From Leptospiraceae bacterium (lineage in GTDB: Bacteria > Spirochaetota > Leptospiria > Leptospirales > Leptonemataceae): a DNA stretch of 64,000 nucleotides. Of the stretch, positions 55,748-64,000 are shown one piece after another. Positions within the stretch are counted from its first letter, which is position 1, and each line of letters opens with the position of its first letter. Made by a program: the position numbers and the translations under genes. The stretch spans positions 248,001-312,000 of the forward strand of contig BPKM01000001.1 of assembly GCA_026005135.1 (NCBI GenBank). Reading direction: 5' to 3'. The notes under the pieces are model-generated. The model saw only the letters and a list, made by a program, of their open reading frames with translations, did no database searches and had not been told where the DNA came from.

Positions 55748-58036
55748 ATGATTCAACAAGGAGACATAATTGCTCATATTGTGCATATTTTGATTTTTAC
55801 TGCTGCGCATATTGCGTTTATTTATGCATTATATTATCGCTATAAAATAATGCGTAAGGCGCAGCCAGTAAAAAATTTTGTTAAGATGGAAGCACGCATC
55901 AGATCATTTTTATTTAATGTGTTATTTCAACAAAAGTTATTTAAACATCCATTGCGTGGTCTGATGCATGCTTTTATCTTTTATGGTTTTATTGCCTATA
56001 TGTTCCATACTTCCAGTCAAATGGTCGCTGGAAATCTCTGGACATTACTAAAATATTTTGGTATAAATCCCTATGATTTCTTAATACCAGAATATACTTA
56101 TATGGGGCTGGATTTAACAGAGGGTAGTGCACTTGCAATTTTTTGTGGTATTCTTGTTCTAATGGTTCTTACATATGGTGTATATTATAAATTAGGTGGT
56201 AAAGATAATTTCGAATTAACTCGTAATGTTAAATTACAATGGATTACTTTAAGTTTATTAATGATTGAATTTATTGCTTTATTTGTTGTAGCGATTGGCT
56301 CTGGAAAAGAAATATACGAAGCAATTGTTCAAAACTTTTCTATTTTAGTTCTAACAGGTTTGATCTATTTTGCATATAGAAGATGGATTCGTAGGGCTAA
56401 AGGTTTAGATATCCCATCACCTCAATCTGCTATTGTAATTTTATTAATTGGTACCTTAATGATTTCTACTCTTGTTGGTTCAGCTGCAAAATCTTTTATA
56501 GAAGGACATGCAATATCATGGGTAAATCATTTGATACTTCCAATTTTACAATTTTTTGGATTAGATCAAATTCACGAAGCAAAAGCAATTTATGAATTTA
56601 CCTGGTGGGTACATATAGCAACTGTTTATATCTTTTTAGCTTATATTCCAAATTCGAAACATTCTCATTTATTATATGCACCTGTTAACTTTTTTCTGGT
56701 TAAAGATCAACCTCGTGGTGCAATGAATTATATGGATATAGAAAACTCTCAAACCTGGGGAGCAGGTAATGTTACTGAGTTACCCTGGACTTCTTTATTG
56801 GATAGTATGTCCTGTATTGAATGCGGTAGATGTACTGTTCAATGTCCAGCTAATAGAACAGGGAAACCTCTTGATCCTAAAAAAATAATGGTTGATATAA
56901 AACATGCAATGTTAGATTATGCAGATGATATACTTAAACATGAAGGAGAAGAAGCAACAACATCTCGAATTATTGGGGAACCATATATAACAGAAGAAGA
57001 ATTATGGTCCTGTACATCCTGTTATGCATGTGTTGAAACCTGCCCAGTAGGAAATAATCAATTAGAAGCAATTTTAGAAATGAGACGTTATCTTGTATTG
57101 GCAGAAAGTAATTTTCCACAGGAATTACAAAATGCTTTTGTTAATATGGAAAATAATTCTAACCCATGGGGTATAGGAGCACATACTAGAGCTGATTGGG
57201 CAGAAGGATTAGGTGTAAAAACCTTAGCAGAAGATCCAGATGTAGAAGTTCTTTATTGGGTAGGATGTGCAGCATCTTTTGATGATAGAAATAGAAAAGT
57301 TGCACGTTCTCTTGTTCAAATTTTACAAAAAGCAGGTGTTAAATTTGGAATTTTAGGAACAGAAGAAAATTGTTCTGGAGATTCAGCAAGAAGAGGTGGT
57401 AATGAATATCTATACCAAATGTTAGCGCAAACTAACGTGGAAACTTTAAATCGATATAATATTAAAAAAATTGTTACTGCCTGTCCACATTGTTTTAATA
57501 CAATTAAAAATGAATATCCACAATTTGGTGGAAATTACGAAGTTTATCATCATTCTGAATTTATCGAAAAACTTATCGAAGAAGGCAAAATCCAATTGGA
57601 TGATCAAGCTGTACAGGAAATGAAGAAATTACGAGGTACATTCCATGATTCCTGTTATTTAGGTCGATATAATAATGTTTACGATGCTCCAAGAAATATA
57701 TTAGAAAAATCCTTAGGAAATGCTTTAGCAGAGCCTGTTGATCATAGAAAAACAGGATTATGCTGTGGTGCTGGTGGAGCACAAATGTGGATGGAAGAAA
57801 AATATGAACGTGTAAATATAAAAAGAACAGAACAATTATTGGATACAGGAGCAGATACAATTGGTGTTGGATGTCCCTTCTGTATGATTATGATTACTGA
57901 TGGTGTTAAAGCAAAAGGTGTAGAAGAAGATGTAAAAGTTCTGGATATTTCTGAAATCGTTTTAGCTGCAATGAAAGATGGAACTGGACCTATAAAAGGT
58001 GGATTTGCTAAAAAAGAATCTGCAAATAAATCATAA
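55748..58036 (+). CDS. EtfD-like ETF:menaquinone oxidoreductase
   Basis: Taken from the ATG at 55748 with AAGGAG upstream (762 aa). An N-terminal NarI-like membrane domain (about five spans) is followed by two [4Fe-4S] motifs (CIECGRCTVQCPA and CTSCYACVETCPV) and two CCG domains (NCSGDSARRGG… and CCGAGGAQMWMEE). This is the architecture of EtfD, which passes electrons from ETF, reduced by acyl-CoA dehydrogenases, to menaquinone. That would tie it to beta-oxidation, a main energy route of leptospires. No etfAB is within the window. It follows the NarI-like gene beyond a terminator. Confidence 0.85.
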   Translation: MIQQGDIIAHIVHILIFTAAHIAFIYALYYRYKIMRKAQPVKNFVKMEARIRSFLFNVLFQQKLFKHPLRGLMHAFIFYGFIAYMFHTSSQMVAGNLWTLLKYFGINPYDFLIPEYTYMGLDLTEGSALAIFCGILVLMVLTYGVYYKLGGKDNFELTRNVKLQWITLSLLMIEFIALFVVAIGSGKEIYEAIVQNFSILVLTGLIYFAYRRWIRRAKGLDIPSPQSAIVILLIGTLMISTLVGSAAKSFIEGHAISWVNHLILPILQFFGLDQIHEAKAIYEFTWWVHIATVYIFLAYIPNSKHSHLLYAPVNFFLVKDQPRGAMNYMDIENSQTWGAGNVTELPWTSLLDSMSCIECGRCTVQCPANRTGKPLDPKKIMVDIKHAMLDYADDILKHEGEEATTSRIIGEPYITEEELWSCTSCYACVETCPVGNNQLEAILEMRRYLVLAESNFPQELQNAFVNMENNSNPWGIGAHTRADWAEGLGVKTLAEDPDVEVLYWVGCAASFDDRNRKVARSLVQILQKAGVKFGILGTEENCSGDSARRGGNEYLYQMLAQTNVETLNRYNIKKIVTACPHCFNTIKNEYPQFGGNYEVYHHSEFIEKLIEEGKIQLDDQAVQEMKKLRGTFHDSCYLGRYNNVYDAPRNILEKSLGNALAEPVDHRKTGLCCGAGGAQMWMEEKYERVNIKRTEQLLDTGADTIGVGCPFCMIMITDGVKAKGVEEDVKVLDISEIVLAAMKDGTGPIKGGFAKKESANKS

Positions 58037-58051
58037 ATAAAAATATCTCTT

Positions 58052-58088
58052 AAATTCAGAACACTTCTTTATGGGGTGTTCTGAATTT
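58052..58088 (+). terminator. Intrinsic terminator after the EtfD-like gene
   Basis: AAATTCAGAACAC and GTGTTCTGAATTT form a perfect 13-bp stem with an 11-base loop, followed by TATTTCT. Confidence 0.85.
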
Positions 58089-58164
58089 TATTTCTATATA
58101 ATAAAATTTGCACTTATATAAAAAAATAAGTTTTTAAATCAAAAAAACGAAATAAAACATTCTT

Positions 58165-58341
58165 GGCTTTGTTGTATAACTCCCATTTGAAAGTAAAATC
58201 ATTTATAAAAGCAATATTTTTTTCATAATTACTAACAAATGTTTAAAAATACTTATTTTTTTCATATTACGAAAAATTGTCCGAGAATGTTGATGAATAT
58301 TTTTATAAATAGCAAATAATTAACTTTTATGCAACAAAGCC
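58165..58341 (+). mobile_element. MITE-like element, copy 2 (inverted relative to copy 1)
   Basis: A 177-bp element beginning GGCTTTGTTGTATAA and ending TTATGCAACAAAGCC aligns in reverse complement with the element at 25593-25770 over its full length. No clear target duplication is visible. It lies in the gap between the EtfD-like gene and the convergent lpd gene and interrupts nothing. It has no coding capacity. Confidence 0.8.
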
Positions 58342-58391
58342 TATTTTCTTAATAAAAAAAACTTATAGTTTAATCCTTGAATAAAAATCAC

Positions 58392-58418
58392 AAATAGCAG
58401 AGAAATCTTCTGCTATTT
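58392..58418 (-). terminator. Terminator of the sucAB-lpd operon
   Basis: On the minus strand AAATAGCAGA–AGATTTC–TCTGCTATTT is followed by GTGATTTTTATT. The lpd stop codon TAG lies inside the first arm, so the hairpin overlaps the end of the gene. Confidence 0.8.
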
Positions 58419-59840
58419 ATGAATTGCTTCTTTATTTACATCTAAGGCTGCTTCTTTTATAACTTCTAATAAATTGGGATGAGAATGAAAAGAACGACCT
58501 AAATCTTCTGCTGAACCACCAAATTCCATTGCAACAACCGCTTCTCCAAGGATCTCAGAAGCATAAGGTCCAACAATAGAAACACCAAGAATTTTATCCG
58601 TTTTTTTATCTGCTAAAATTTTTACCTGGCCTTCTGTTTCTCCCATTCCTTTAGCTCGACCATTTGCACGAAATAAAAATGTACCAACATTATATTCGAT
58701 ACCTTCTTCTTTTAGTTTTTCTTCACTTTTACCAACCCAGGCAATTTCTGGCCAGGTATAAACAACAAATGGACAGAGATTATAATTAACATGGGCATAT
58801 TTATTTGCAATATAATTAGCAACAGCTACTCCTTCCTCTTCAGCTTTATGAGCAAGCATGGGTCCTTCAATTACATCACCAATTGCAAATATATTTTTTA
58901 AATTTGTTTCCCAATGTTCATTTACCTTAATTCTACCTCTTTCATTTAATTCTACACCGATTTTTTCTAAATTTAAGCCTGTGGTATAGGGTTTTCTTCC
59001 TACTGCTACTAAAACTTTTTCTGTTTCGATTTCAATTGTTTCGTTTTTTGGGGTCTGGATTTTGGAAAGAACAGAATTTTGTTTTTTTTGTAAATCTATT
59101 ACTTTATGTTGCAGTAAAAATTTTAAACCTTGTTTTTCTAAGGATTTTCTTGCGATCTGCCTCATTTTACCATCTAATCCCATTAATATATCGGGTAAAA
59201 CTTCTACTATTGTGACAGCAGTTCCTAAGCGATTCCAGACAGAGCCAAGTTCTAAACCAATTACACCACCACCAATAACAAGCAAACTTTTAGGTATTTT
59301 TTTCAAGGATAATGCATGATCAGAGATGATAATTTGTTCACCATCAATATCTACATTTAAACCTATATCCTTTGGTGTAATTACCTGTGAACCTGTTGCT
59401 ATGACACATTTTTTAGTTTCTATTATTTCTTGTTTATCATTATTATGAATCTGGATCTCTATTTTGTCTGTAGAATAGGAATAAAAACTTCCAATACCAT
59501 TAAATACTTGAATTTTATTTTTATTCATTAGAAATTTAATACCATCCGTAAGCTCTTTTACTACCTGATCTTTTCTTTTCATCATTGTTTCTAAATCAAT
59601 GGCAATATCTTTAATCTGGATTCCATGTTCTTTAAAATGATGAATTGCCTGATAATATTTCTCTGAACTATCTAATAATGCTTTAGATGGTATACATCCA
59701 ATATTTAAACATGTACCACCAAGACTGGAATTTTTTTCTACAATTGCTGTTTTAAAACCAAGTTGTGCACATCGAATTGCACATACATAACCACCTGGAC
59801 CACTACCAATAACAACGACATCAAATTTATTTTCAGCCAT
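58413..59840 (-). CDS. lpdA: Dihydrolipoamide dehydrogenase (E3)
   Basis: The 475-aa flavoprotein has the FAD motif VVIGSGPGGYVCAIRCAQLG, the redox-active pair in GGTCLNIGCIPSKALL, the NAD motif VIGGGVIGLELGSVW, and a C-terminal His in HSHPNLLEVIKEA. It reoxidises the lipoyl group of the E2 subunit encoded next to it. It starts 30 bases after sucB. Confidence 0.95.
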   Translation of the reverse strand: MAENKFDVVVIGSGPGGYVCAIRCAQLGFKTAIVEKNSSLGGTCLNIGCIPSKALLDSSEKYYQAIHHFKEHGIQIKDIAIDLETMMKRKDQVVKELTDGIKFLMNKNKIQVFNGIGSFYSYSTDKIEIQIHNNDKQEIIETKKCVIATGSQVITPKDIGLNVDIDGEQIIISDHALSLKKIPKSLLVIGGGVIGLELGSVWNRLGTAVTIVEVLPDILMGLDGKMRQIARKSLEKQGLKFLLQHKVIDLQKKQNSVLSKIQTPKNETIEIETEKVLVAVGRKPYTTGLNLEKIGVELNERGRIKVNEHWETNLKNIFAIGDVIEGPMLAHKAEEEGVAVANYIANKYAHVNYNLCPFVVYTWPEIAWVGKSEEKLKEEGIEYNVGTFLFRANGRAKGMGETEGQVKILADKKTDKILGVSIVGPYASEILGEAVVAMEFGGSAEDLGRSFHSHPNLLEVIKEAALDVNKEAIHK

Positions 59841-59870
59841 AAATTATCCTTTATAATAGTTTGTTTTAAA

Positions 59871-61094
59871 TTAAATTTCGAACATCATACGTTCTGGATT
59901 TTCCACACATTCTTTAACTCGAACTAAAAAGCTAACTGCTTCTTTGCCATCTATAATGCGATGATCATAGGATAATGCTAAATACATCATTGGGCGAATA
60001 ACAATTTGATCATCTACTACAACAGCACGTTTTACAATATTATGCATACCGAGTATACCTACCTGAGGTGGATTTAAAATAGGTGTAGACATCATAGAAC
60101 CATAGATTCCTCCATTAGAAATAGTAAAAGTACCACCACTTAACTCTTCTAATGTAATTGTTCCTTCTCGAACTTTTTGTGCAAGACGAGCAATTTCTAA
60201 TTCTATTTCAGCAAAACTTAATTGATCTGCATTTCGAACAACGGGAACAACTAATCCTTTTGGACCACCAACAGCAACTCCAATATCATAGTAATATTTA
60301 TAAACAATATTCTTATCCCGTATTTCTGCATTTACAGCGGGAAATTCTTTTAATGCTTGAACACATGCTTTTACAAAAAAAGACATGAATCCTAATTTTA
60401 TACCATATTTTTTCTGAAAGATTTCTTGATATTTTTGTCTATATTCTATAATTTTAGACATATCTGCTTCATTAAAGGTAGTAAGAATTGCTGCTGTATG
60501 TTGAGCTTCTACAAGACGTTCTGCAATTTTCTGGCGAAGTCTGCTCATCGGAACAATTTCTTCTCTTACTTCTCGTTTCACTTTAGGTATAGATGGTAGA
60601 GGTACTTCTTTTTTGGTTTCCTTAATTTCCTGTTTTTTTGAAGTTGTTTCTTGTTGTTTTTCTAAATAAAGTATTACATCTTCTTTTGTGATCTGGCCAT
60701 GTTTACCTGTGCCTTTAATTTTTGATGGATCAAGTTTATGTTCTTCAATTAATCTTTTTACAGAAGGAGGTAATTCTGTTTTCTGTTTGGATTCTTTTAC
60801 TTCTGGTTTTGATAATTCTTTTTGTGGAGGTTGTTTTTGAGGGGATTCTGCTATTGCTCCTTCTTCTACAATTGCTAAAATTTCATCTAAATGAACAGTT
60901 TCTCCACTTTGTTTTATAATTTCTTTTAGAACTCCATCTACTGGACTCGGTACTTCCATTGTTACTTTATCTGTTTCTAATTCTACTAAAATTTCTCCTT
61001 GTTGAACTGGCTCGCCAGGATTTTTATGCCAGGTTGCAACAGTAGCTTCTGTAATGGATTCTCCCATTGGAGGGACTTTAATTTCTATGGACAT
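59871..61094 (-). CDS. sucB: Dihydrolipoyl succinyltransferase (E2), SucB
   Basis: The 407-aa product has an N-terminal lipoyl domain ([17 protein letters not shown], lipoyl Lys about 43), a Pro/Lys/Glu-rich linker, an E3-binding domain ([19 protein letters not shown]), another linker, and the catalytic core ending with [16 protein letters not shown], which carries the active His. One lipoyl domain is the usual number for 2-oxoglutarate E2. It is between sucA and lpd. Confidence 0.95.
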   Translation of the reverse strand: MSIEIKVPPMGESITEATVATWHKNPGEPVQQGEILVELETDKVTMEVPSPVDGVLKEIIKQSGETVHLDEILAIVEEGAIAESPQKQPPQKELSKPEVKESKQKTELPPSVKRLIEEHKLDPSKIKGTGKHGQITKEDVILYLEKQQETTSKKQEIKETKKEVPLPSIPKVKREVREEIVPMSRLRQKIAERLVEAQHTAAILTTFNEADMSKIIEYRQKYQEIFQKKYGIKLGFMSFFVKACVQALKEFPAVNAEIRDKNIVYKYYYDIGVAVGGPKGLVVPVVRNADQLSFAEIELEIARLAQKVREGTITLEELSGGTFTISNGGIYGSMMSTPILNPPQVGILGMHNIVKRAVVVDDQIVIRPMMYLALSYDHRIIDGKEAVSFLVRVKECVENPERMMFEI

Positions 61095-61121
61095 AGCTAT
61101 TTCCTTTTATAAAAAGTTTTT

Positions 61122-63896
61122 TTATAATTCTATTGCTTCTTTAATTATTGCTTCTTGTTCTTTTAAGTGAACTTTAAAGTATCCAGTAGCAGGACTTGGA
61201 GATGCCTGTCTTCCTATATAATTTAATTTTTTGGGGCATAAATGCCCTAAGTGATTTTCCATATAAATCCAGGCTCCTTGATTTCTTGGTTCTTCCTGAA
61301 CCCAATAATATTCTTCGACATTAGGGTATTTAGAAATAATATCTTTTGTTTTCTCAGCAGGGAATGGATATAATTGTTCAATACGAACAATAGCAATATG
61401 ATTTTTTTGTTTATTTTTTCGTGCTTCTCTTAATTCATAGTAAATTTTCCCTGTACAGAAAATTAATTTTGTAACTTTTTCTGGTTTAATTTCTTTATCA
61501 GTTTCATCTATTACTTCAAGAAAATTTCCACTTGTAAAGTCTTTTAATTCACTTACTGCTTCGACATGTCTTAATAAGGATTTAGGCGTCATAACAATAA
61601 GTGGTTTTCTGTAATTTCGTTTAATTTGACGTCTTAATAGATGAAAGATCTGCGAAGGAAGAGTAGGATAGACTACTTGAATATTATGTTGACTACATAA
61701 TTGTAGATAACGTTCTAATCTTGCACTGGAATGTTCTGGTCCCTGTCCTTCGTATCCATGTGGTAAAAATAAGGTAATTCCAGACATTCTTTGCCATTTT
61801 GCTTCTGAACTACTAATAAATTGATCTATAATAACCTGTGCTCCATTTGCAAAATCTCCAAATTGTGCTTCCCAGATGACAAGAGTTTTTGGATCTGCTA
61901 AGGAATAACCAAATTCAAATCCAAGAACGGCTTCTTCAGATAGAAGACTATTTATTATTTCGAACTTGGCCTGCTTAGGTGCTAAATTCTGTAATGGTAT
62001 ATATTCTTCGCCTGTTTCCGTATCATAAACAGCAGCATGTCTATGGCTGAATGTTCCTCGTTTACAATCCTGACCTGATATTCTTACAGGTGTTCCTTCT
62101 AATAGTAAAGAACCATAAGCAAGTAATTCTCCCATTCCCCAGTCAATTTTCTTTTTATCTGGATAAAAGATCATGTCATATCGTTCCTGAAATAATCTTT
62201 TTAATTTAGGATTAAGATGGAACCTTTCAGGAACAGATGTTAAGACTTCTGTTACTTTTTGTAATGTTGAAAGATTTACAGATGTATCAGGCTCATTATC
62301 AAAATCAATTCTTTTTAAACCTTTCCATTGATCTGTAAGTGTTTGTATATATATTTTTATATCTTCTGATTCTAAACGTTTATGAGCATTTTCAAAAAAC
62401 TGACATATTTCTTGTTTTATTTTGTCTTTTTCTTCATTGCTTAAAACAGAAGAAGTAGGAGATTTATCAAATAAAGTAAATGTACCAGGATGTTTTTTTA
62501 TTTTTTTATACATTACTGGTTGAGTAAAACTTGGTTCATCTGTTTCATTATGACCCCATTTACGAAAACAAATCAAATCAATAAAAACATCTGTATTAAA
62601 TGTTTGACGAAATTCAACTGCTAATTTTACAGCTCGACAAACTGCTATAGGATCATCACCATTTACATGAAAAATAGGTGTTTGCAAAAGTTTACCTATA
62701 TCGGTTGCATAAGGAGTAGAACGTGCATCCTGTGGCTCTGTTGTAAAACCTATTTGATTATTAACTACAATATGTATACTACCGCCAATTGTATATCCCT
62801 TTAAATGAGCCATATTTATCATTTCATAATTAATACCCTGACCAGCAATTGCAGCATCACCATGTATTAATAATGCAAAATGTTTATCTCTTGTTTCGTC
62901 TTTGTTTTTTGTTTGTCTTGCTCGAACAGAACCCATTACAACAGGGTTTATAACTTCTAAATGACTTGGATTAAAAGCAAGACTTAAATGAATTGATTTA
63001 TTATTAAGTGTTTTATAATCACTGGAATAACCAAGATGATATTTTACATCTCCCATTGAGATGTCTTCACCTACATTTTCATTAAATTCTGCAAAAATTT
63101 GAGCTGGATCTTTTCCCATTATATTTGCTAGAACATTCAATCGTCCTCTATGAGCCATACCAATAACAATTTGCTCAACATCATATTTGCCAGCTTCTTC
63201 AATAAGTGTTGCAATAGCTGGAATTAAACTTTCTCCACCTTCTAAAGAAAAACGTTTTTTACCCGGATATTTAATTGATAAAAATTTTTCAAAATATTCT
63301 GCACTAAATAATTTATAATATAACATTCTTACAATTTCGTAAGGTAATGGTTTATAGAAATCTTCCGATTCTACTCGATCTATAATCCAGTTCCTTTTTT
63401 CATCATCTCTAATATAATAGAATTCAAATCCTGTAGTAGAACAATAGATATTTTGCATCTTATTAATGATATTTTCTACGGTATCTATGTAATCCTTATT
63501 CGCTATAGAAACTGTCACTTTTCTTTTTAAATCAGCTTCTGTTATACCATATTTAGAAATATTAAAAAACATTTTAGGATCTTTTTGGTGCATTCCAAGA
63601 GGATCAATATTAGCAACAAAATGACCATGTCTTCGGTAATCCTGAATTAATTTATGTACTTTAAGATTAAGATCTGCTGTTATCCAATCCGATGGCAGGT
63701 CTTCTGGTTGAATTTCTGAAGTTAAAGTGATAGCTTTCTTTTCAATCCTAGTTCCATTATCTTTTTCTAATGAATCGAACAGGATTTTCCAATCTTCAGG
63801 TATGCTTTCTGGACTTTCCAAATATTTTTCGTATAATTGCTCCAGATATTCTTTTTGATCTCCCTGGAGCACGGAGATATAATTTATGGGGTTCAT
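61122..63896 (-). CDS. sucA: 2-oxoglutarate dehydrogenase E1, SucA
   Basis: The 924-aa product begins with the sucA-type N-terminal segment (YLEQLYEKYLESPESIPEDW) and has the thiamine diphosphate region (GMAHRGRLNVLANIMGKDP, IHGDAAIAGQGINYE) and GHNETDEPSFTQP. The full length matches homodimeric E1 and the order sucA–sucB–lpd supports a complete 2-oxoglutarate dehydrogenase in the oxidative TCA cycle. Its promoter would lie in the last 100 bases of the window, where I see no clear -35/-10 pair. Confidence 0.95.
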   Translation of the reverse strand: MNPINYISVLQGDQKEYLEQLYEKYLESPESIPEDWKILFDSLEKDNGTRIEKKAITLTSEIQPEDLPSDWITADLNLKVHKLIQDYRRHGHFVANIDPLGMHQKDPKMFFNISKYGITEADLKRKVTVSIANKDYIDTVENIINKMQNIYCSTTGFEFYYIRDDEKRNWIIDRVESEDFYKPLPYEIVRMLYYKLFSAEYFEKFLSIKYPGKKRFSLEGGESLIPAIATLIEEAGKYDVEQIVIGMAHRGRLNVLANIMGKDPAQIFAEFNENVGEDISMGDVKYHLGYSSDYKTLNNKSIHLSLAFNPSHLEVINPVVMGSVRARQTKNKDETRDKHFALLIHGDAAIAGQGINYEMINMAHLKGYTIGGSIHIVVNNQIGFTTEPQDARSTPYATDIGKLLQTPIFHVNGDDPIAVCRAVKLAVEFRQTFNTDVFIDLICFRKWGHNETDEPSFTQPVMYKKIKKHPGTFTLFDKSPTSSVLSNEEKDKIKQEICQFFENAHKRLESEDIKIYIQTLTDQWKGLKRIDFDNEPDTSVNLSTLQKVTEVLTSVPERFHLNPKLKRLFQERYDMIFYPDKKKIDWGMGELLAYGSLLLEGTPVRISGQDCKRGTFSHRHAAVYDTETGEEYIPLQNLAPKQAKFEIINSLLSEEAVLGFEFGYSLADPKTLVIWEAQFGDFANGAQVIIDQFISSSEAKWQRMSGITLFLPHGYEGQGPEHSSARLERYLQLCSQHNIQVVYPTLPSQIFHLLRRQIKRNYRKPLIVMTPKSLLRHVEAVSELKDFTSGNFLEVIDETDKEIKPEKVTKLIFCTGKIYYELREARKNKQKNHIAIVRIEQLYPFPAEKTKDIISKYPNVEEYYWVQEEPRNQGAWIYMENHLGHLCPKKLNYIGRQASPSPATGYFKVHLKEQEAIIKEAIEL

Positions 63897-64000
63897 AACA
63901 CATAACCTATTTTTATACTCTCTCTCATTTGTTTAATAATATCTTATTTTTTTAATGAATCAACGTTTTGTAAATGGTAATAAATTTGCCATTCTGGCTC

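Noticed and set aside
58165-58341. A structured RNA or riboswitch in the gap before lpd
   Set aside because: The sequence is the inverse of the MITE at 25593 with terminal repeats, which explains the conserved hairpin ends.

Overview
The window is very AT-rich, low-GC bacterial DNA with short gaps and genes on both strands. It most likely comes from a spirochaete related to Leptospira. The fliI–fliJ–flbB order, with an FlbB-type membrane coiled-coil protein, is a spirochaete arrangement. Two near-identical genes resemble, from memory, the Leptospira DUF1564 paralogue family, and the abundance of SpoIIE-type phosphatases, chemoreceptors, class III cyclases and GGDEF proteins fits that order. 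The species is not identified, and the base composition is lower in GC than I would expect for Leptospira itself.

Layout. 1–4.4 kb: an edge ORF, a two-gene zinc-finger/anti-sigma-like unit, a lipoprotein, and fliI–fliJ–flbB. 4.5–13.3 kb: RsbU-like phosphatase, a frameshifted PTS enzyme I, Mut7-C RNase, HtrA with an orphan OppF, and penicillin acylase overlapping a PP2C phosphatase. 13.3–22.7 kb: chemoreceptor, purL, adenylate/guanylate cyclase, CtpA protease and nadB. 22.7–31.1 kb: two unknown genes, a FadL-like porin gene broken by a miniature inverted-repeat element, a cytochrome c'-like protein behind a perfect Fur-type palindrome, rsmB, small membrane and lipoprotein genes, and a GGDEF gene with a frameshift. 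31.3–38.1 kb: a complete, dedicated fatty-acid synthase cluster (fabD, FabI-type reductase, fabA, fabG, FabZ-like, ketosynthase, ACP, then an acyltransferase and a phosphopantetheinyl transferase). 38.1–51.6 kb: tRNA-Leu(CAA), a frameshifted rsmE, a decayed chemoreceptor, the Fur-linked feoA/feoB operon with its Cys-rich partner, a second GGDEF protein, a YwiC-like protein and a kinase-like fusion, interspersed with two copies of a 688–689 bp cassette. 51.8–58.0 kb: an iron-sulphur membrane electron-transfer operon (HdrD-like, NarI-like, EtfD-like) split by an IS4-type insertion sequence. 58.4–63.9 kb: sucA–sucB–lpd of the 2-oxoglutarate dehydrogenase complex.

The most unusual signal is the pair of cassettes at 39196–39884 and 49235–49922. 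Each has about 10-bp terminal inverted repeats and carries one gene for a small protein that looks like tandem ribbon-helix-helix domains, apparently transcribed without a leader. The first copy is flanked by an 8-bp direct repeat (ATTATTTT). There is no transposase inside. This looks like a small mobile unit whose only cargo is its own DNA-binding protein.

A second theme is gene decay. Four genes (ptsI, the GAF-GGDEF gene, rsmE and a chemoreceptor) are each restored to full family length by changing one A/T run by a single base. The chemoreceptor also has an in-frame TGA, and the porin gene carries an insertion with a 10-bp target duplication. This could reflect genuine genome erosion, slippage, or consensus errors at homopolymers; raw reads would decide. 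Metabolically the window suggests a respiring organism that burns fatty acids through an ETF-linked quinone reductase and a full TCA cycle, while keeping a FabA-containing synthase cluster.
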